Assembly (NCBI GenBank): GCA_030549495.1
Contig: JAUIRK010000144.1
Span: forward strand, 186,001-250,000
Reading direction: 5' to 3'
DNA from: Nectonema munidae
Lineage: Eukaryota; Nematomorpha; Nectonematoida; Nectonematidae
Length of the DNA stretch: 64,000 nucleotides
Under the pieces are notes generated by a model, which saw nothing but the letters and a program-made list of their open reading frames with translations, was not told where the DNA came from and made no database searches. This document shows, one piece after another, positions 38,629-48,289 of the stretch (position 1 is the stretch's first letter; each line of letters opens with the position of its first letter). Made by a program: the position numbers and the translations under genes.

Positions 38629-41600
38629 CAGGCCCGTAGCTAGAACTTTTCACTTGGGAGGGCTGGAAAAAAATTTAGGGGGGCTAAATATTTTTACAAA
38701 AAATTTTTTTATATTTGTGGTTTATCTTTCCTGCCTTCAAAAAAATGACTTTTTGAAAATTTTTTTATAAACAATAAGTGTCAAACTTTTACTTTACATG
38801 TTTTGAAAAATAAAACAATATTAAAATCAAAACAAAATTAATCTTCTTGACTTTTTTGAAAACTCTTTGCAAAATTCAATGAAATCAATGTTTTTCAACC
38901 TTTTAGATTCAAAACCAATCATTGAGAGATTCGCTTTGCGAGTACTCAACATTGTTCTCCTTTGTGGAGTGTCTATATTTGATAGAGTCGAAAATGATGA
39001 CTCACATAAAGCTGTAGAACATGGGAAAGAAGCAAGGCTGGCAACAAAATTGTAAGTATCAGTGAAAACTTCTCTTTGCTCGTAAAGAACTTTCACAATA
39101 TTTGGAATGGTAAACAAAACATTTTTTCTTCAGATAATTTTGCACCACTAATAACTCGGCTTCTGGAGGAATTTTGATAAGTTTGCTTATTTCTTGAAAG
39201 TTTTTAGTTTTGAAGCTTTCTGTTGATAGTTGAGTTATTATAGAAGCAATTTCTTTATACAAACATGAGTTTTGATTGAAGCGTTTTTCATATTCAGTTA
39301 AAATGTGATCAATGGCGGAAAAAATGAACTTTTGAGAACTAAAATAATTTTATCTAATCTTTGTCCAGTGGGACAAGTCACTATAACATTTTTAAGTCGA
39401 GAACTAGAAAAAGTTTTTCTTTTCGAATTAACGTTTTCAATATTTTCTTTACCAATCATCTCTTCTCCAGTTTTCTTAACATCTTCAAAAACATATTCAC
39501 TTCTTAGTTTTTTTATCTCAGCAAAAACGCTATCTGATATCTCCATTGCTGCAGCAAGATCAATTTCTCTTTTTGGAAGACTTTATCTGCAGGTTGTATC
39601 AAACTTAAAACTTTTTCTACTAAAACGGCTGCAAATGTAAATTTAATGTTTGAAAGTGTTGAATAAAATCCTTTTGCTTCTACTACAATTCCACCATCTA
39701 TAGAAGCATCTCTGAGATTTATAATTGTTTTTAAAGTTTTTCTTATTTGACAAAATTCAGAGATGATAGCTTTTGTAGTTTGATAATGTCCGCTCCATCT
39801 TTGTTCTAATAATCTTTTCAAAGATATTCCATTATAATGTTTTGCAACTTTTGGACGTCGAAAAAGGTATACAACGACTTACACTGATCGCAAAAGTCTT
39901 TGATAATTTTGTTATTACTAAAAGTGTCAATAATAATTAAATGAAGACGGTGATTTAGACAATGAACATAGGGAATTTTTCTTCCTAGTTTTTGTTGTAG
40001 AATTGCTTGTACTCCACCGTTGCACCCACTCATGACACTTGCTCCATCAAAACATTGAGAAAGAAGTTTTCCAGAATCGATATCAGTTTCGTTCAGAATA
40101 TCTATGCACTTTGAAGCAATTGAATTTGCATCGAGTTCATTATGATGAAGCGTAACAATGTCTAGCAATGATTCGTGAATTTTTCCATTTTTAACATAAC
40201 GGATACCGATTGATATATTCTCTGTATTAGTTTTGTCTCTTGTGCCATCCATCATAAGTGAAAAGTTACCTGAATCGCATTCTTTAATATTGTTTGCAAC
40301 AGAGTTTCTAACCATATAATGGAGAGTAGAAATAACTTCATTTTGCAGTTGTGGAGAAGTGTATTTTGCATTCTGTTGAACATGAGAATTAATTATTTCT
40401 TTTAAGGTGCCGTCTTTTTCAATAGTGTAGTCAAAAAGGTTATTGAAAAGACCTTCTTCCTTAGATATATCTTCGTTGAATGTTCCTCTGAAAGCCAATT
40501 GATTGCTTGCTAGAAATTTAATTACATCAAGAATTGATCTCAAATAATATCTATTTTTTTCTATTGCACCTCTGCAAACGAGAGTCGAAACAGAAGTGTC
40601 ATTTTCCAAACGATGCTTTTTCTCTTTCCAAGCTGCCATTGAGTCAAGGTGAGAGCATGATGCCTGATGTTTGAGAAATCCTTTGTTTCCTTCATTTGCT
40701 TTTTTCCAGTTAGAAAAGCCATTCAAAGTAAAAGCTGTGTCTCTTTGATTAATTTTGGCAAAAAGTCTACAGGGAAAGCAAAAGCAGCGTCTTTCATAAC
40801 TGAGTATTCAAGCCAAGGATATAAATTGTACCAGTTTTTCTGAAATGAACGTGAATCCGAATTTTTTGGAAAATTTATAATTGGACACGATCTACTATCT
40901 TTACTTAAATCAGTAATACTATTATGTTCAACATTATCTTCACAGATTATTTCTTGATGTTCTTGTCGAAACTTCTTTGCAGGAAGAGAATCAAGATTAC
41001 TAGAGCTTGCTTCGCTTTTCTTATTTTTTTTTATTACAAATTTATCCATAAAATTCTGAAAGTGTTTAAATAGCTAAACAAATAATCATGAACTTACACA
41101 GTATTAATTATATCATTTATTTATTTAAAAAATTTTTGGATAAAAATTGTGCATATTGTAACTATCACACTTCATTTAAACACTGAATTCATAACATTTT
41201 AAATTTTGTAATTATAAATTTATATCAAATTATTTTATTTTCTAAAAAAAGGGAATTTTGCTAAAAAAATAAGAAAAAGATCAATAACTGAAATTAGTTA
41301 CATATACATTTCAAAATCAAAATATAAAAATTAAATATAAAGTAAATAATAATTTGAAAAACTATTGAAAAACATAAATATAATAAAACTGAGAAATTTT
41401 TGTTTAATTTTTGCTCAAATATAAAAATACTTTCAATATATTAAATTTAAAAACCACTTGTAGCCATTGCAAAACTGTGACAGAAAAATATTGTTTTTAA
41501 TTATAAAAAAAGATAAATAAATAATATTGGATAAACAGTTAAATACAGTCAGAAGTCGCATTTAAACAGAGTCATAAAAAAAGGATAAAAATCCTATGCT

Positions 41601-41717
41601 ATAAAAACAATGTTGAAGAAAAAATATAAAAGGGGGGCTTTCCATTTTAGTTAGGGGGGCTTTCTATATTATTTAGGGGGGCTCAGCCCCCCCTTGCCCC
41701 CTCTGTCTACAGGCCTG
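38629..41717 (-). mobile_element. hAT transposon (TTF-type), younger copy, 3089 bp
   Basis: It has the same termini as 30552-33484 in the opposite orientation, CAGGCCCGTAGCTAGAAC at the left and, reverse-complemented, CAGGCCTGTAGACAGAGG at the right. The target duplication CCAAGCAC is perfect at 38621-38628 and 41718-41725. Removing the element and one duplication restores a continuous LVTKHLNSRVD peptide of the outer transposase, which proves insertion into older coding sequence. Confidence 0.95.
38827..41049 (-). pseudogene. TTF-type hAT transposase, about five frame breaks
   Basis: Domains appear in order on the minus strand. The N-terminus is MDKFVIKKNKKSEASSS. The TTF zinc-finger region follows (NLYPWLEYSVMKDAAF, then CRLFAKINQRD after a frame change near 40780, GFSNWKKANEG). 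A DUF4371-like RNase-H part spans about 40700-39850, with FSLMMDGTRDKTN and CFDGASVMSGCNGG. The dimerisation motif FPCSTALCESSFSTLSNI is near 39000. Breaks separate the frames at roughly 40780, 39850, 39560, 39290 and 39100. Protein fragments as long as 302 codons survive, so inactivation is fairly recent. The family is close to ZMYM1/'52 kDa repressor'-like proteins. Confidence 0.9.
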
Positions 41718-42614
41718 CCAAGCACTTGAACAGCAGAGTCGATCCTGTCAATCTCGTTTTACTCTTATCTGAGGTGCGCTCTTAGACTGTTATAAATATG
41801 TAAATTAATCTTTAGAACTATTTATTTTAATATTTTTTCTTTGCTATATTAATTCTTTATTAAAATTTCGGTAATATTGTTTATGTCTAAACAAATATTT
41901 TTCTTTTGATGCCTACAGGAAAGTAGGAAAGCAGTCAGAGTAACAACGGAGCAAATGTATACCTGGCGAACAAATCAGGAAGAAAGCGGTGTCAAAGGTG
42001 GAAGAACTTGGCTTGAATCCGCCAACTGTTTCAAGGAAAAAAACACTAGGATGCTTCACAAAAGCTGTTGCAGTATTCAACTCAAGCAAACCGAAACAAC
42101 ACTTCAAGCAGCAATACTTTGCATTTTTCGAAGCAATTATTGTAAAAATAATAGAAATGTACGATTTAGCGGTTCTTCTTACGTACAAAGTTTTTGAAGA
42201 TATGCTGATTTCAGGGAAAGTTCTAGAAGAAAAATTAATTAGACAATACCCAGAACTACAAAAGGATGAGCTAGCAGTACAGTTAGCTATGCTTCAACAA
42301 ACAACTAAAGCAAATAGCAAGCACAAGAAGCTTACAAAAACATGACATCAGAAGTTCGCCAACTCTTTCCCTTAGTAGCTATGCTCATAAAGTTGCTTCT
42401 TGTGTGCCCTGTAACATCGAGCGAATGCGAACGTAACTTTTCTGCTCTAAGAACACTCAAAACGTGGCTGAGAAGCACGATGAGCAAGGAAACGCGCAAT
42501 GCTTTAGCTATGTGTCGCAACTATCATGTTCTTTTTGATAGCATCTCTTCATTCTATTCTCAAGGAGTTTTCAGGCAGAAACATAAAGAAACAAATTATT
42601 CTTCGAACTATTGA

Positions 42615-43740
42615 TTTTAAGAGAAATTAATTTAAACCAATTGATTTCAGTAAATTTATCTAGATCCCCTTTTCTCTTTCGCGGCAGGCGGGGTTATGGA
42701 AGCGAAAAAATATTTTCCAATTCGCCTCGGTATATTTTTTCCGACAACTGATGTCTCCAACCTATTTATGATTATGCGACTAACGCATTATGCAACATCA
42801 AGTTTCCCGTTTCAAAATTATGAGTCTTCAACTTAAAATTATGCAAAATTGATGAATCATCAGTCGGTGTTAGGACTTAGGAGTGTAATGACATCTATTT
42901 TTCAAGGTCGTTGGAGAATGTCGTTGAAAGATGTCCCGCATCTTACACACTTCTTCTGCTTCATGTTGCAACGCAATGATCTATTTTATTCAACATAATT
43001 TGTTAACTGTTTTCATCAATTGATGCATGTGTTTTATTGGCTTGTATTTGTAGTTTCAAAAGCTAAACTGATCTTCAATTATTATTGGCTAAATTTTTTC
43101 CCCAAAATTTTACTACTCATAAACTCAGTTTTGTTCCTTTACAAAGTACTTGCGTCGTAAAAAAAGTTTTTTCTTTGATTTTATTGAATTTTTCAGCCTT
43201 ATTCCATGAGTTACAAGGTTGCATCGTTTGAACACTGAAGACAGTGTTGTCTATGAATTTAATTCTTAATCTATCAATTATGAATATACCTATATTTTTT
43301 AAATCGCAATTCTTCTCAATTCCAAACTCCGAATACACATCCTTGGAGACAGCCTTGCAGGCGGGGCTTCCGAGCCGCCTCAAAATTTTTTGGTTTCCCA
43401 TGACTCCGGCTCCAGCACTGCTCTCTTTCACCACCCTGATGTAAATACTAAATACACTATATCAGTTTTATCATAGTTTTTAATTATAAATTTTTTTTAA
43501 TTCGTGTACAATTTATGTAAATTTTTTTGATGGATAAAATGTTTTTAAAATTTATATTTATAAACGTTTGATCTTAAAAATAGATTCATTGCTTCAACAA
43601 TATCTTCTTTCATACTAGCGCGTAGGCCGGATTTTAAAATTTTCAGAACCAAACTGTGAGACTTTAGATACATCATGAAATTGCTTGGAGCCTGACATAG
43701 AGAGCCGCTTTTTGTTATTTGTGCCCCCCCCCCCCCCCCC
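42615..43740. other. Spacer with one unrecognised minus-strand ORF
   Basis: No recognisable gene. The ORF at 43117-43434 is listed separately. The right edge is a C-homopolymer (43724-43740) that marks the start of the tandem duplication. Confidence 0.5.
43117..43434 (-). CDS. Unrecognised ORF, 105 codons
   Basis: The frame contains RRLGSPACKAVSKDVYSEF and a basic second half, and its G+C content is higher than its surroundings, which raises the chance of real coding history. I recognise no domain and see no clear start or splice context. It may be a piece of an older mobile element or a host exon. Confidence 0.25.
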   Translation of the reverse strand: MVKESSAGAGVMGNQKILRRLGSPACKAVSKDVYSEFGIEKNCDLKNIGIFIIDRLRIKFIDNTVFSVQTMQPCNSWNKAEKFNKIKEKTFFTTQVLCKGTKLSL

Positions 43741-44151
43741 AATAATTTTCTATAAGTAGGAGTTCTAATATAGCTTGTTTATATGATGATCGCATTATAG
43801 AGGAATGCAGACTTTCGAATCAATCAAACATCACATGCCAAGTTGCTCTGAAATTCCTATCGAACATATTTTACAGACGATACGTGAGAGCTATATAATA
43901 ATAATAATCCATTGCTTCAATATGCACACAATAAGTAAGCAATGTTTTTATCACAGTGTCTCCTCTTTGTAGTATTTTTGAGCAAACACATGTTGATGAT
44001 CAAATAGATTTTCTCATCTTCTGTCACAGTGATGATTCTATTTCTCTTCCGCTTTCTCTACTAAAACTCAATCATTCACTCAAGCTCTCTTCTTTCGTGC
44101 AAGCCCTCTTCCCTTGTTAAGTTCTTCTATCTCATTCAGTTCTCTTCTCTC

Positions 44152-44320
44152 CAGTGACGTAGCTAGACTGGGGCATGAGGGGCCGTGCCCACATTCCTAT
44201 GTACCTCGTGGTTCCCCCATGCATCTTATGCGATATCAGGTTTTTGAAAATTTCTCCAATGAAAGGATCAAGAAAGTATAAATAATGTTGCGCAAGTTTT
44301 TTGTTTTTAAATTAAAATAG
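44152..44320 (+). mobile_element. Left part of a non-autonomous hAT element (unit 1)
   Basis: It begins CAGTGACGTAGCTAGACTGG with GGGGC-rich sequence after it. The matching right end (GGCTACACCACTG) survives only in unit 3; here it has been lost in a deletion ending in TAAATTAAAATAG. An identical truncated copy starts at 51681 in unit 2. Confidence 0.65.
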
Positions 44321-44786
44321 TTTTCAATCATTACAATTTTTATATCAATGAATATTGTTAGACACGCGCTAAGATTTTTTTTCAACAAAGGTCATTTAAT
44401 CTTTATCACTACGTTTGTTACATTTGAAAACTTTTATTTTTTCGAGTCAAGAAGTTTTTTTAATAGCTATTTGGGAATGAATATTTTGACTAGCTATTCG
44501 GTTTAAAAGTAAGAATACTCTATTTTCTTAATATTTGAGCAGAGATATTTTTTATAATGTTCGATTGTTAAATTTTATAAGTAACGCTCTACATAATCAA
44601 ATACCTTCTTTTTTTTTAGAAAATTTGTTGATTATTATAATAAAAATATAATATCGAAACAAAATGTTTCAGTTGTTAAAAATGTACTTGATCTATTTAT
44701 GACAGCTGTCAGAATTTTATTTGTAGACAGAAATATTCAAAAAAAAACGCAATGGTTTTCTTTTCTCGTATGCTTTGATTTAGTTT

Positions 44787-45106
44787 GGTCCTCGGACATT
44801 TCGCCCCATTATTTTCATAAGACAGTTCGTCCCATTGACAATTCGCTCCATTATTTTCATAAGACACTTCGTCCCATAGACAATTCGCCCCATTATTTTC
44901 ATAAGACATTTTGTCTCATGGACAATTCTAAAAAATTAAGAGATAAAATGATTAATTTGAAATAATTTAATAGAGATAAAATAAACAAGAATATAAAATT
45001 TTTTAATAATTTTACACATTTAATAAGCAAGATGGATGAAACAAATAGCCTATGAGACAATTTGTCCAGGGGGCAAATTGTCTTAGGGGCGAAATGTCTA
45101 TCGACC
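44787..45106 (+). mobile_element. TIR-array element A, copy in unit 1 (320 bp)
   Basis: The termini are GGTCCTCGGACATTTCGCCCC-like on the left and, reverse-complemented, GGTCGATAGACATTTCGCCC on the right. The left end runs into three tandem units of about 42 bp that re-use the terminal motif (GACAATTCGCCCCATTATTT, CATAAGACA). The flanking 8-mers TTTAGTTT and GTTAGTTA match at six of eight. The interior is shared, inverted, with element B. There is no transposase frame. Confidence 0.8.
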
Positions 45107-45398
45107 GTTAGTTAAAATAATTTTTTAATTAAAAGGGCTAGCTACTTAAATGTTGGCTTTTGCTGTTTATAAAAATTTGAAAATATCAAATAAACTAATT
45201 CTTTATGCCTCCTATTATTTTGAAATTATTCTGAGAACAGACGGTTCCATTTTAAAATAGTCTGCTTTATTAGTTTATTTTGTTTCCTTTCTCTCTTATG
45301 TTAATTATGTAGCAAATTTTTTAATTTTGAGTGGTGCAGCGGATGTATTTTCATTGACCAGGCACTGATGTACTGCTTATGTCAAACTATGAACAAAT

Positions 45399-45470
45399 TC
45401 GTATCGATGAGGAATCGAATCCAGAGGCTTCCGTGCTATGTCCATCATCTCAACCAACCTGCCATGCCAC
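45399..45470 (-). repeat. tRNA-derived SINE head (unit 1)
   Basis: On the minus strand the sequence has an A box TGGCAGGTTGGTTGAGATG and a strong B box GGATTCGATTCC at tRNA spacing. Copies are at 52928-52999 and 60579-60650. The cloverleaf is imperfect, so I call it a SINE and not a tRNA gene. Confidence 0.6.
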
Positions 45471-46125
45471 CCATAGATAGAGTATGCTGTAGGGGATACG
45501 TCAAATTAGTTTTCAAAAAACTTAAGTTATGCCCTAAAATTTTTTAGTTTTTGTTGAAGCTCTATAACTTTTTCTGATAGACTTTTTTTCCTTAAAATTT
45601 ATTATAAAAGGCAAATCATTGCTAAATGTTAAAAAGTTATTTTACTTTTTGTGGCTTGTATCAATTTAGCTTTTAAACTATTTTTGAATGATGCTGAGTA
45701 AAATGAAATAATACGATCTTAATTTTTTGTTTGCACAATTATAATTTCATTTTATACCCTTGCCCCTGAATCAATCACATGTTTTCATATAAACATCGCA
45801 GGGTGTCTAGTAGACTCTTTGCCTTTAGACTACATTCACTCATAAAACTATCTAACCTTCAGTTATTTGTTTTCTCTATGAATCAAATATCCTTTCATCA
45901 ATTCCTGTAATGTGCCTGGTAGACTACTTCATTTTTCAAATGAAAAGCCTATTCCACCCCCTAACAATTTTGGATTTTTTTAAACTAGTGTATATTCTGC
46001 AAACTTAATTAAAATATTTTCGCTGGAAGTATAGTATTTAAATTCACCAATTTTGTAAAAAAAATATAAAGTAGTCTTATAAATTTAGGACTTTAGGTAT
46101 GCACTGAATACACTCTTTTTTAAAG

Positions 46126-47085
46126 TGTCGACAGACATTTCGCCCCATAGACAATTCGCCCCATTGACAAATTGTCTCATAGGCTATTTGTTTCATCCAT
46201 CTTTGTTTATTATGTGTAAAATTATTAAAAATTTTTATATTCTTGTTTATTTTATCTCTATTAAATTATTTCAAATTAATTATTTATCTGTTAATTTTTT
46301 TTATCACTTTTAAATAATTTTAAATTATTGATGATAAAATTGAAGAAAAAGATAATTACGATGATATTACAATTACAAGATATTAATTTTTATTTTGTTT
46401 AAAAATTATATTTGTTTTTTATAAAATAAATGCCTTTCAAAAAACTAAATAAAATTAAAATATAGCTATTTTTATTGAGATGAGTTGTCATATTAGGCAA
46501 AACGTTTATATGCCAAATCGTTTTACGAAAAATAGTCTTATGAAAAAAGCGTAAAAGTCTTAAAAAATTGAAAAAACGGTTTTATAAAACAATAGTGCTA
46601 ATTGATCTGCATAAATAGAGTAAATTGTCTATGGCAAGAAAATTGAAATAATTGTCTTATAAAAATAGGACTGGAAGTTTTATAAAAATAATAGAGCGCA
46701 TTCTGTTATAAAATTAATGGGACAAATTGAGCATGAGGCAAATCGTCTTATGAAAATTATGAGGCGAATTATTTTATGAAAATAATGGGGCAAATTGTTT
46801 TATGAAAATAGTTAGGCGAATTGTCCATGAGACAAAATGTCTTATGAAAATAATGGGGCGAATTGTCCATGAGACAAAATGTCTTATGAAAATAATGGGG
46901 CGAATTGTCCATGAGACAAAATGTCTTATGAAAATAATGGGGCGAATTGTCCATGAGACAAAATGTCTTGTGAAAATAATGGGTCGAATTATCCATGGGA
47001 CGAACGGTCTTATGAAAATAATGGGGCGAATTGTCCAAGGGACGAACTGTCTTATGAAAATAATGGGGCGAAATGTCTGAGGACC
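46126..47085 (-). mobile_element. TIR-array element B, copy in unit 1 (960 bp)
   Basis: The left terminus is TGTCGACAGACATTTCGCCC and the right, reverse-complemented, GGTCCTCAGACATTTCGCCC. A perfect 8-bp target duplication TTTTAAAG flanks it (46118-46125 and 47086-47093). Unit 3 has the uninterrupted site CTATTTTAAAGGATTGC near 61770-61786. The right 270 bases are six tandem 42-bp units built of GGCGAATTGTCCATGAGAC and AAAATGTCTTATGAAAATA. Because 42 is divisible by three the array is open on both strands, giving spurious ORFs. The 8-bp duplication fits several superfamilies (hAT, P, Merlin); the GGTC ends argue against typical hAT. Confidence 0.88.
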
Positions 47086-47518
47086 TTTTAAAGGATTGCT
47101 TGAATATTTGGTCTCCCGTGGTATTTCCAGACCACTAATTTTGAAATTGCAACAAAAAAATTCCGCCCCCCCAATAATTTTGAGGATGTGCGCCCCTGTT
47201 TAGAAAGTACCTAATATTTTATTTTTTTGCATAGCTTTCTTTTCTTTTAGAAACAGTATAAGATCACCACTATTTAAACCTGTAGATCATATAAGAGGAT
47301 ATTTTTAATATTCATGATGTTTATTGTTAAATTTTAATAATAAAATTCAATTTCAAATATCCCTGAGAGCATTATAAGTCTTTGGACATAAAATCAACGA
47401 ATCAGCTGCGCTATAGATGTTGATGAGATTAAAATTTTAATTTATTCAATAAGCAACAAATTAAGGTTAGATTTCGATTAAGTGTAACTCATATATTTGA
47501 TTTAAGAATCAATTGACG

Positions 47519-47785
47519 ATGGCGTTGAGTAAAAAAACTAAACATGTCATGATACAAAAGAAGATAAGAGCAAAACTATGTGCTTTGCTGGCTGAACAAA
47601 AAAGTGCTCAAACTTACTCTTCAAAGTCTACTGCTTCAAGCTTACAAAATGAAGTCGTTCCAAAGAAAGCTGATGATATTAAGTATTTTATTCCTGTTGT
47701 TATCAAGCAAGAAGTTTTAAGTAGCGATCCAGTTTTGGCGCAAGAAAGCGTTGTGTTGAAGAAGGTTATTTTAAACTATAATTAA
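47519..47785 (+). CDS. Small unrecognised ORF (unit 1), conserved in unit 2
   Basis: An ATG in the context GACGATGG opens 88 codons: MALSKKTKHVMIQKKIRAKL, a serine-rich middle, then KADDIKYFIPVVIKQEVL, ending at TAA. An identical frame is at 55051-55317. The N-terminal part is basic and probably helical. An AAG|GTTATT near 47770 could be a donor site, so this may be the first exon of a duplicated gene. I recognise no family. Confidence 0.4.
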   Translation: MALSKKTKHVMIQKKIRAKLCALLAEQKSAQTYSSKSTASSLQNEVVPKKADDIKYFIPVVIKQEVLSSDPVLAQESVVLKKVILNYN

Positions 47786-48287
47786 TGCCAATGTCAATTT
47801 TTGCCTGTTTTTGAGTTGACGCTAAAGTGTTCGAAGAAAGGGCGTTCACAAATGATGTCAGCTACCCCCTCTCTTCAACTTTTTACTATATATATATTCT
47901 CTCATCAAATAGATATATAGTTTATGGCTGACATAATTTGTGAAAGATCCCATCAAAGTTTAAATAGAAACCACAATGGCTATGCGCAGTAGCTGCTTAT
48001 CTAGAATATGGTGAAACAAGTTTGATGTTCTTTATTTAGATTTTAAACTTTGCAAAGAGAGAATAAAAAAACAAGTTTTCAACTGTTACTGTCTTTAATT
48101 TAATTCCTTGATAACCGAAAGTAAAATGCCCATGCTTTTTTAAAATTGAAATGTATAAGTGCTATATGTGCAATAATTTAGAATCTATATATAGAGCTTC
48201 TTTAAACAAAGTGGTGATTTCTACTTTCGATTTCGGCTAGATTCCATTCCTTGAAGTTTTGTAAAATGAACATCGGCTTTAAGTAGA
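47786..48287. other. Spacer between the small ORF and the Tigger element (unit 1)
   Basis: About 500 bp of AT-rich sequence with no ORF, terminal repeat or RNA gene that I can support. The same stretch recurs in unit 2. Confidence 0.5.
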
Positions 48288-48289
48288 TA

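Larger units (their letters stand above)
37690..42614 (+). pseudogene. ZMYM1-like hAT transposase, split by a younger hAT insertion
   Basis: The coding remains begin MSLNNKSKLSKITSYF and continue through a TTF-like finger region (CFYCAQSEKRGILKV, FESHQALEFHG) and AQTYDGAVNMNS. The last part before the break is NGLLDCFMKGRTYINLQLVTK. After the inserted element the frame resumes as KHLNSRVDPVNLVLLLSE. A probable 145-bp intron (41774-41918) follows, then VEELGLNPPTVSRKKT and the C-terminal dimerisation motif LLVCPVTSSECERNFSALR ending near 42614. Several stops and frame changes are present outside the insertion. Terminal repeats of this older element were not recognised. Confidence 0.85.

Noticed and set aside
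46769-47080. Overlapping ORFs on both strands with regular repeats
   Set aside because: They are the 42-bp tandem array of element B, open in several frames because the unit length is divisible by three.
46800-47085. Regular repeats suggesting a CRISPR array
   Set aside because: The repeats are directly adjacent with no unique spacers, and the context is eukaryotic transposon DNA.
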